From the NCBI GenBank assembly GCA_003132525.1, contig PKXZ01000080.1, positions 21,322 through 56,445 on the forward strand: a stretch of 35,124 nt of DNA. The letters are read 5' to 3'. The translations under genes and the position numbers were made by a program. This stretch comes from Candidatus Dormiibacterota bacterium. GTDB lineage: Bacteria > Chloroflexota > Dormibacteria > Aeolococcales > Aeolococcaceae. The notes below the pieces were generated by a model that worked only from the letters and a program-made list of their open reading frames with translations, was not told the DNA's origin and did no database searches. Of the stretch, positions 29,168 to 35,124 are shown piece after piece. Within the stretch, counting starts at the first letter, position 1, and the number at the start of each line of letters is the position of its first letter.

Positions 29168-29911
29168 CTAGGTGCTCTCGCGATCACCCTCGAGAACCAG
29201 GCTGAACCCTGCTGCGAGCGCGTCGACAAGTTCGTCGCGGCTCACCCGGCGTCCCAGCAATTCGCGCACTCCGACGCCGCCCAGCGATGTCGCCGCGCTT
29301 TCACGAAGGTAGCCCGCCGCGCGCGGGGACTCCAACAACACCGATCCGTGCTGCAGGAGCGCCCCGCCGCGTCTCGCCTGAGCGCTGCCGACGAGTTTCC
29401 GGCCACGATCGTCGAGCAGTTCGTGGGCGGCGGGGCGAGCAAAACAATCCGCGACCGCAGCGCCTTCGCGGGCGTCGCGCCTGAGGTTGGGAGGCATCGC
29501 GCGGGGGGTAGTCCGAACGCCAAGCGTCCCCAGTCCGGCTGCGACTGCCTCGTGGATCCGGGAGCAGGACTCGAGGACCCGGCCTCCGAAGACCGGATCT
29601 GTCGACCTGCACACCACCGCGTAGGTGACCTCCTGGTCGTGGAGCACAGCCCGGCCGCCGCTCGGCCGGCGCACCACGTCCACACCGTCGCGCTCGCAGG
29701 CCTCGACATCGACGTCATCCATCGGCTGCATGCGACCGAGGCTCAGACAGGCAGGACGAAAACCGTAGAGTCGCACCGCGCCAGCGATCTCGAGTCGAGC
29801 GCAGGCGTCAAGCAGTGCAATATCACGACGCATGTTCTCCGCACCCGGAGCCGGAGCGTCGATGATCAGCTCGAGCCGCTCTTGGGTCGCTGTCCCGACG
29901 GCTTCAGACAT
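29168..29911 (-). CDS. lipM: Octanoyltransferase LipM-like / lipoate-protein ligase family
   Basis: A 247-residue BPL/LPL-fold protein. It shows ENMRRDIALLDA near the start, VVRRPSGGRAVLHDQEVTYAVV (79-100), ADCFARPAAHEL with putative catalytic Cys156, and GRKLVGSAQARRGGALLQHGSVLL (170-193) with Lys172. The Cys in the CF..P motif is typical of LipM octanoyltransferases, which move octanoyl from ACP to GcvH/E2, rather than of ATP-dependent LplA. Its ATG at 29911 overlaps the ychF 3' end by 8 bp, so it is the last gene of the threonine-ychF operon. Confidence 0.85.
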   Translation of the reverse strand: MSEAVGTATQERLELIIDAPAPGAENMRRDIALLDACARLEIAGAVRLYGFRPACLSLGRMQPMDDVDVEACERDGVDVVRRPSGGRAVLHDQEVTYAVVCRSTDPVFGGRVLESCSRIHEAVAAGLGTLGVRTTPRAMPPNLRRDAREGAAVADCFARPAAHELLDDRGRKLVGSAQARRGGALLQHGSVLLESPRAAGYLRESAATSLGGVGVRELLGRRVSRDELVDALAAGFSLVLEGDREST

Positions 29912-30992
29912 TGAAGAGCACGTGGATGACGTCGCCGTCGCGCATCACGTAGTCGCGCCCCTCGAGTCGCTGCTTGCCACGTTCACGCAGCACGGCGTAT
30001 GAACCCGCGTCGAGCAACTCCTCGGCGCTCGCCACCTGAGCGCGGACGAAACCGCGCGCGATGTCGGTGTGCACGCTTGCTGCCGCGTCGAGCGCGGTCT
30101 CGCCTTCACGCAGATTCCACGCGCGCACCTCTGTGTCCCCCGCGGTGAAGAACGTGATCAGGTGGAGCAGTCGGTATGCGCTGCGGGCCACCCGGAACAA
30201 GCCGGGCTCCTCGAGGCCGAGATCGTGCAGGAACGTCGCGCGGTCGGCGGGGTCAAGCTCGGCGATGTCATTCTCGATGCGCGCCGAAACCGCGATGGCA
30301 TCGCCTCCCGCGAGCCGCGCCCGCTGAGCAATGTCGTCGGGGACCGGGTCGCCGGCCGCGGACTCCGCGACGTTGACCACGACCATGAGCGGTTTGCCGG
30401 TGAGCAGCCAGAACTCGCGGAGCATCAACCGCTCCTCGGGAGTCAGCGTCATGGTGCGTACCGAGTTGCCCTGGTCGAGGTGCTCCTGGACGCGGTGGAG
30501 GAGCGCGATCAGTTCGGGTTCCTTCTCCTTCTGCAGGCGCGCGCTTTTTTCCGTGCGCTCGAGTCGCTTGGTCACGGTCTCGAGGTCGGCGAGCTGCAGC
30601 TCGAGCTCGAGCACGTCGATGTCGCGGATCGGGTCGACGCGGCCTTCCACGTGGGTGACGTCGGGATCTTCGAAGGCGCGCACCACGAGCGCGGTTGCGT
30701 CTGCCTCGCGGATGTTCCCGAGAAAGCGGTTGCCGAGCCCCTCGCCACGACTCGCGCCGCGCACGAGCCCGGCGATATCCGTGAAAGTGACGGTGGCGGG
30801 GATCACCTTGGGGGGCTGGAAGAGCGCGGCCAGCCGGTCGAGGCGCGAATCCGGGACGGGCACCACGCCGGTGTTCGGTTCGATGGTGGTGAACGGATAG
30901 TTGCCGACCGTCGCGCCGGCCTGCGTCATGGCGTTGAAGAGCGTGGACTTTCCGGCATTCGGCAGTCCGACGATGCCGACACTGAGACTCAA
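29904..30992 (-). CDS. ychF: Redox-regulated ribosome-associated ATPase YchF
   Basis: A 362-residue Obg-family P-loop protein. G1 is GLPNAGKST (9-17), the switch region is TIEPNTGVVPVPD, G3 is DIAGLVRGASRGEGLGNRFL, and the altered G4 (VVNVAE) is the hallmark of ATP-preferring YchF/OLA1. A coiled-coil insertion (LELQLADLETVTKRLERTE) and a C-terminal TGS domain ending RDYVMRDGDVIHVLFNV are present. It binds ribosomes and is linked to stress response. The TTG start at 30992 overlaps the aspartokinase stop (TTGA). Confidence 0.95.
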   Translation of the reverse strand: MSLSVGIVGLPNAGKSTLFNAMTQAGATVGNYPFTTIEPNTGVVPVPDSRLDRLAALFQPPKVIPATVTFTDIAGLVRGASRGEGLGNRFLGNIREADATALVVRAFEDPDVTHVEGRVDPIRDIDVLELELQLADLETVTKRLERTEKSARLQKEKEPELIALLHRVQEHLDQGNSVRTMTLTPEERLMLREFWLLTGKPLMVVVNVAESAAGDPVPDDIAQRARLAGGDAIAVSARIENDIAELDPADRATFLHDLGLEEPGLFRVARSAYRLLHLITFFTAGDTEVRAWNLREGETALDAAASVHTDIARGFVRAQVASAEELLDAGSYAVLRERGKQRLEGRDYVMRDGDVIHVLFNV

Positions 30993-32206
30993 ATCCTTTC
31001 CAGCTCGAAGGCGGTATGCAAGGCGCGGACGGCGTCGCGCACTCGCTGGCGATCGATGATGCAGGTGACGTGGATCTCGCTCGTGGCGATCATCTGGATG
31101 TTGATCCCCGCGTCGGCGAGTGCTCGAAAGATTTTCGCGTAGATTCCGGGCGTGCCCCGGAGTCCGCTCCCGATCACCGTGACCTTGGCGATCCCGGCCG
31201 TTGCCGTGTATCCCTGCGCCTGCACGCTCTTCGCCACCGACGGGAGCATGCGACGTGCCTTGGGCAGGTGCGACTCGGCGATGGTGAAGCTCATGTCCGT
31301 GGTGCCGTCGTGACTCACGTTCTGGAGCACGATGTCGATGTCGATCCCGGCGTCGCCGAAGGGTCCGAACACCGAGGCGGCAACCCCGGGTTGATCGGGG
31401 ACGCGCAGGATCGTCACCTTGGCGACGTCGGTCTCGTGCGCGATGGCGCGCACCTTCTGGCGTATCTCCATCTTGTTCTGCTTCGCGATGATTGTCCCCG
31501 GTTCGTCGTCGAACGTGGATCGAACGCGAATCTCCATCGAGTACGCCTCGCCGATCTCGACGGCGCGTGGATGCATCACCCGCGCCCCGGCGGAGGCGAG
31601 CTCGAGCATCTCGTCGTAGTCGATGGCGGGGATCACCCGGGCGTTGGGAACGATCCTCGGGTCGGCGGTGTGCACGCCGGGAACGTCGGTGTAGATCTCG
31701 CAGTGATCTGCGCGGATCGCCACCGCGAGCGCGACCGCGGTCGTGTCGGAACCGCCGCGCCCCAGCGTGGTCACGTCCATGTCCTCGGTCGCGCCCTGGA
31801 ACCCGGCGACCACGACGACCTTGCCGCGCTCGAGCTCGTCGAGCACTCGCTGCGGGACGATGTCGACGATACGCGCGGTGCGGTGCGCACTGCTGGTCCG
31901 GATGCCCGCCTGGGCGCCGGTCAGCGAGATGGCAGGCGTGCCTGCGGCGTGCAGCGCCATCGCCAGCAGTGGCGCGGTGATCGTCTCGCCGCTGCTGAGC
32001 AGCATGTCCATCTCGCGCGACGGCGGGTCGGCGGTGATCCGATGAGCGAGCGCGATCAGCTCATCGGTGGTGTCGCCCATCGCACTGACAACCACAACGA
32101 CCTCGCTCCCGGCTCGCAGCGACTCGCGAATCCTGCGAGCGACCCGGCGCAACTTCACTGGCGTCGCGACGCTCGACCCGCCGTACTTCTGCACCACCCG
32201 GGTCAT
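30989..32206 (-). CDS. lysC: Aspartokinase
   Basis: From ATG 32206 the product is 405 residues. The kinase domain has VVQKYGGSSVATP (4-16), VVVVSAMGDTTDELI, LLSSGETITAPLLA, and FQGATEDMDVTTLGRGGSDTTAVALA. DHCEIYTDVPGVHTADPR and MLELASAGARVMHPRAVE follow. Tandem ACT domains (about 260-405) include TILRVPDQPGVAASVFGPFGDAGIDID and VTVIGSGLRGTPGIYAKIFRALADAGINIQMI, the usual sites for lysine or threonine feedback. It phosphorylates aspartate, the first step to threonine, methionine and lysine. The start overlaps the thrB stop (ATGA). The longer frame to 32518 is within thrB and rejected. An independent alpha/beta-type double start could also exist but is not evident. Confidence 0.94.
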   Translation of the reverse strand: MTRVVQKYGGSSVATPVKLRRVARRIRESLRAGSEVVVVVSAMGDTTDELIALAHRITADPPSREMDMLLSSGETITAPLLAMALHAAGTPAISLTGAQAGIRTSSAHRTARIVDIVPQRVLDELERGKVVVVAGFQGATEDMDVTTLGRGGSDTTAVALAVAIRADHCEIYTDVPGVHTADPRIVPNARVIPAIDYDEMLELASAGARVMHPRAVEIGEAYSMEIRVRSTFDDEPGTIIAKQNKMEIRQKVRAIAHETDVAKVTILRVPDQPGVAASVFGPFGDAGIDIDIVLQNVSHDGTTDMSFTIAESHLPKARRMLPSVAKSVQAQGYTATAGIAKVTVIGSGLRGTPGIYAKIFRALADAGINIQMIATSEIHVTCIIDRQRVRDAVRALHTAFELERI

Positions 32207-33099
32207 GGCGACACGTCCACCCTGGTCCCGTAATTGCGAGGCGCCAGCACCATCGTCTGGCCGGCAACCCCGGCCAGCGCCCCGGCAGCGGCCATCGCCT
32301 TCACGATCGGCTCGGGCGCGAGCGGGGTCAGGGCGATGATCGATGGTCCAGCGCCCGCGAGCGATGCACCCGACGCTCCGGCGTCGATGGCCGCGGCGAC
32401 GACCTCCTTGGCCCCGGGCATGAGCGCGAACCGGGCCTCCTGGTGCCAGCGATCCTGCATGGCGATACGCAGCCCGTTGTGTTCGCCGGTCGCCAGCGCT
32501 CGGACCAGGAGGGCGCATCGACTCGCATTGAAGATCGCATCGGCCCTGCTGAAACTCGCCGGGACCACCTGACGCGCCTCATGAGTCGTGAACGCGACGT
32601 CGGGAATGAAGAGCACCGCACGGAGCTCGTCGGAGACCGCCATGTGCACCGCCGGCGCATCGGGAGCGCAGATCGCCAGGCCGCCGAGCAATGCCGCAGC
32701 AGCGTTGTCGCGGTGGCCCTCGAGCTCGGCGACACGATCGAGCACGGCGTCCTCGTCCCACGGCGCCTGGTGCAGCGCGGTCGCCACCAGGACGCCGGCC
32801 AGGGCGGCGGCAGCGCTCGATCCCATGCCCCGTCCGATCGGGATGCGGTTCACGCAGGCGAAGTGCACGCCGGTTGCTGGAACCTCGAGCTCAGCGCATG
32901 ACTTCGCGTAGGCAATCGTGACCAGGTTGCGTTTGGGGTCGTCGAGTCCCATCGGCGCATCCGGCCCGGCGTCGATGCTCAGGGCTCCGGGCCGCTGCTC
33001 GGCGCGGATGTCGTTCTGCAACTGGAGCGCAAGCGCGAGGATGTCGAACCCCGGGCCGAGGTTGGCGACACTTGCCGGAACCGCGATGCGGACACGCAC
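32203..33099 (-). CDS. thrB: Homoserine kinase
   Basis: A 298-residue GHMP kinase. The N-terminal motif is VPASVANLGPGFDILALAL and the glycine-rich ATP loop is PIGRGMGSSAAAALAG (87-102). The C-terminal motif is GASGASLAGAGPSIIALTP. It phosphorylates homoserine for threonine synthase. The GTG start at 33099 lies 3 nt after the thrC stop, and its 3' end overlaps lysC (ATGA). Confidence 0.94.
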   Translation of the reverse strand: MRVRIAVPASVANLGPGFDILALALQLQNDIRAEQRPGALSIDAGPDAPMGLDDPKRNLVTIAYAKSCAELEVPATGVHFACVNRIPIGRGMGSSAAAALAGVLVATALHQAPWDEDAVLDRVAELEGHRDNAAAALLGGLAICAPDAPAVHMAVSDELRAVLFIPDVAFTTHEARQVVPASFSRADAIFNASRCALLVRALATGEHNGLRIAMQDRWHQEARFALMPGAKEVVAAAIDAGASGASLAGAGPSIIALTPLAPEPIVKAMAAAGALAGVAGQTMVLAPRNYGTRVDVSP

Positions 33100-33102
33100 A
33101 GG

Positions 33103-34161
33103 TCAGGCCTCGATCGCGCGCGCGAGCGCATCGGCATCGGCGGGAATCTCGAGGATGGGAGAGAGCGACGCCTCGACCGCGCCCGGGTCCTTCAGTCCGT
33201 TGCCCGTGAGCACGCAGACCGCGTGCGTTCCCGGTGCAACCGCTCCGTCGGCGACTGCCCGCTCGAGCACTGCGAGCGACGCGGCTGATGCCGGCTCGCA
33301 GAAGATTCCCTCGAAGCGTGCGATCCGGCGCTGCGCGTCGAGAATCGCCGCGTCGTCGACCGACTCGATCAGTCCCTCCGATTGATCGCGAGCATCGATC
33401 GCGCCCTGCCACGACGCCGGGTTGCCGATGCGAATGGCCGTCGCCACCGTCTGCGGGTTGTCGACCGGATGTCCCAAAACGAGTGGCGCCGCGCCAGAAG
33501 CCTGGCCGCCGAGCATCCGCGGCAGCCGGGTGGCCCTGCCGTCGCGATGCTCTTCGCGGAAGCCGCGCCAGTACGCCGTGATGTTGCCCGCGTTGCCGAC
33601 CGGAAGCGCCAGCACTTCGGGCGCGTCGCCGAGCTCGTCGACGATCTCGAATGCCGCCGTCTTCTGACCCTCGATGCGGTACGGGTTCACGCTGTTGACC
33701 AGCGTGACCGGATGGTGGGCGCAGAGCTCGCGAACCACTCGCAGCGCGAGGTCGAATGCGCCGTCGATGCTCACGACTGTCGCCCCATGCACGCGCGCCT
33801 GGATCAGCTTGCCCGACGCGATGTGACCCCGCGGTACCACGACGATGGTGCGCAACCCGAAACGTCCGCCGTACGCCGCCGCCGACGCGCTGGTGTTCCC
33901 AGTGGAAGCGCAGATGATCGCGCTGCTTCCGGCCTGCAGTGCAGCGGCCACCGCGACCACCATGCCGCGATCCTTGAACGACCCGGTCGGGTTCAGGCCT
34001 TCGAGCTTGAAGTGCAGTGACGCGAGGCCCAGTGACGGGCCGATCGTCAGCGACTCAACGCACGGCGTGTTGCCTTCGCCGAGTGTGATATGGGGCGCCG
34101 AGGGCTCAAGCGCGAGGCGGTCGGACCAGCGGGCGATGACGCCCTCGGCGCGTATGGCCAC
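33103..34161 (-). CDS. thrC: Threonine synthase
   Basis: A 352-residue PLP enzyme of fold type II. PLP lysine Lys63 is in NPTGSFKDRGM. The region CASTGNTSASAAAYGGRFG binds the phosphate of PLP/substrate. LPVGNAGNITAYWRGF and GNPASW (family signature of class II threonine synthase) follow, and the C-terminal serine region is VCVLTGNGLKDP. It converts O-phosphohomoserine to threonine. The GTG start at 34161 is 9 nt after the homoserine dehydrogenase stop. Confidence 0.94.
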   Translation of the reverse strand: MAIRAEGVIARWSDRLALEPSAPHITLGEGNTPCVESLTIGPSLGLASLHFKLEGLNPTGSFKDRGMVVAVAAALQAGSSAIICASTGNTSASAAAYGGRFGLRTIVVVPRGHIASGKLIQARVHGATVVSIDGAFDLALRVVRELCAHHPVTLVNSVNPYRIEGQKTAAFEIVDELGDAPEVLALPVGNAGNITAYWRGFREEHRDGRATRLPRMLGGQASGAAPLVLGHPVDNPQTVATAIRIGNPASWQGAIDARDQSEGLIESVDDAAILDAQRRIARFEGIFCEPASAASLAVLERAVADGAVAPGTHAVCVLTGNGLKDPGAVEASLSPILEIPADADALARAIEA

Positions 34162-34170
34162 TGGCGCGGC

Positions 34171-35124
34171 CTAGGCCTCGACCCGGTCGAGGGCGCCGAG
34201 AATCTGGTCGACCGAGGTCAGCGTATCGAGTGTCTCCAGCGCACGATCGTGGACGGCGCGTGGCGCCACACCCGTGAACACGACCAGCTCCGAGCCGGTC
34301 AGGTCGACGGCAGCGTCGACGGCGACACCGCGGTCCTCGAGCGCCTGGAGCACGAGGGCGCGCGCCTCGGAGTCGGCTGACAGCCGCAACCTGACATAGC
34401 CCGCCACCTCGACGGCCTCGTCACCGAGCAGGTTGGGCGTGGTCAAGGGCGTTGGTGGCACGACGGGCGCGCCACGTTCGCGCACCGCGGTGACCACGTC
34501 GCTCACCACCGCGCTCGCGGTGGAGGCTCCTCCGGCGCCGATCCCGCTGAGCATCACCGTCCCCGCGAGGTCGCTCGAGATGATGACAGCATTGTCAGCA
34601 TCATCCACGTCGTGGAGGAGGTGTCCCGGACCGACGGCCGTCGGTCGCACGCGGAGATGCATGGCGCCGTCAGCGGAGCGCTCTGCGTGTGCGAGCAGGC
34701 GCACACGGTAGCCGAGCTGCGCGAGTGCTCCGACATCGGCTGCGGCAACGTCACGGATGCTGCGACGATCCACCAGGTCGGGTGTGACATTGACGCCGAA
34801 GGCAAGCCGGGTGAGGATCACCAGCTTGTGGACGGCATCCCAACCGTCGACATCGAGCGACGGATCCGCCTCGGCAAATCCCCGGCGCTGCGCATCGGCG
34901 AGTGCAGTCGCATAACTGACACCGGGGCTGCGCATCTGCGTGAGGATGACATTGGTCGTGCCATTGATCACGCAGTCGAGCGCGATGATGCGATCCCCGA
35001 GAAGGCTGCCCTGGAGGAGCGCAACGACCGGCAGCCCCGCGCCCACGCTGGCCTCGAAATACAGGTGGGCACCGTGCTCCGCGCCCACGGCGCTGAGCCA
35101 CGGGCCGGATGCCGCGATCACAGC
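34171..35124 (-). CDS. hom: Homoserine dehydrogenase, N-terminus beyond window
   Basis: The visible 317 residues cover the catalytic and C-terminal parts. YFEASVGAGLPVVALLQ and CVINGTTNVILTQM, then GFAEADPSLDVDGWDAVHKLVILTRLAFG, are the homoserine dehydrogenase signature with the catalytic lysine and substrate-binding acids. The C-terminus (about 235-317) is an ACT domain (AGYVRLRLSADSEARAL ... TSVDQILGALDRVEA) for feedback control. The NAD(P)-binding Rossmann part lies to the right of the window edge. It is the first visible gene of the hom-thrC-thrB-lysC-ychF-lipM operon. Confidence 0.94.
   Translation of the reverse strand, partial: AVIAASGPWLSAVGAEHGAHLYFEASVGAGLPVVALLQGSLLGDRIIALDCVINGTTNVILTQMRSPGVSYATALADAQRRGFAEADPSLDVDGWDAVHKLVILTRLAFGVNVTPDLVDRRSIRDVAAADVGALAQLGYRVRLLAHAERSADGAMHLRVRPTAVGPGHLLHDVDDADNAVIISSDLAGTVMLSGIGAGGASTASAVVSDVVTAVRERGAPVVPPTPLTTPNLLGDEAVEVAGYVRLRLSADSEARALVLQALEDRGVAVDAAVDLTGSELVVFTGVAPRAVHDRALETLDTLTSVDQILGALDRVEA

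Noticed and set aside
32207-32518. N-terminal extension of aspartokinase
   Set aside because: It is an out-of-frame reading of thrB; the conserved KYGGSS start lies just after 32206.

Overview
The window is about 35 kb of dense, high-GC bacterial chromosome. It holds about 36 protein genes, with no rRNA, tRNA, CRISPR or insertion sequence that I can see. It looks like a Terrabacterial lineage of the Chloroflexota/'Dormibacterota' kind rather than a proteobacterium. The reasons are: many GTG/TTG starts; long chains of genes overlapping by 4 bp (ATGA/GTGA/TTGA); a mycobacterial-style LprG lipoprotein plus P55 efflux pump pair; an ArsA ATPase fused to an HSP20-like domain; a LipM-type octanoyltransferase; and many genes that appear leaderless (TANNNT 6-7 nt before the start codon). 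The phylum is inferred from these features and was not tested.

Left part (1-9.8 kb): the 3' end of an unknown gene, then a secreted coiled-coil/glucosaminidase wall hydrolase. A gene-poor stretch (1422-1816) follows that carries five copies of a short repeat, three in one orientation and two in the other. Then come a small zinc-ribbon protein, rsmG, murE, a three-AT-hook small protein, a rhodanese-ThiF/MoeB fusion, an operon of DEAD-box helicase, alpha/beta hydrolase and Trm112 protein, a Cof-type HAD phosphatase with a possible leader ORF, and a Pr6Pr membrane protein.

Middle (9.8-20.5 kb, mostly minus strand): a soluble histidine kinase translationally coupled to fumC and a 3-hydroxyacyl-CoA dehydrogenase; a flippase-like membrane protein; a DUF1232 protein-rplI-dnaB operon; and an operon of LprG-like lipoprotein, 14-TM MFS exporter and CCA nucleotidyltransferase.

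Right part (20.5-35 kb): csaA plus a four-TM protein. Next is a tight eight-gene minus-strand operon: tail-anchored protein, ArsA-HSP20 ATPase, 88-aa protein, M50 protease, Nudix hydrolase, Na/Ca antiporter, GNAT, SDR. Upstream of it lies a 304-bp spacer with a rod-like inverted-repeat structure. Then come a methyltransferase and a small membrane protein on the plus strand, and finally a minus-strand operon hom-thrC-thrB-lysC-ychF-lipM, in which hom is cut by the right edge.

The most interesting points are the ArsA-HSP20/tail-anchored protein/M50 cluster with its structured leader, the LprG-P55 pair outside Actinobacteria, the symmetric intergenic repeat array, and the recurrent leaderless promoter signature.
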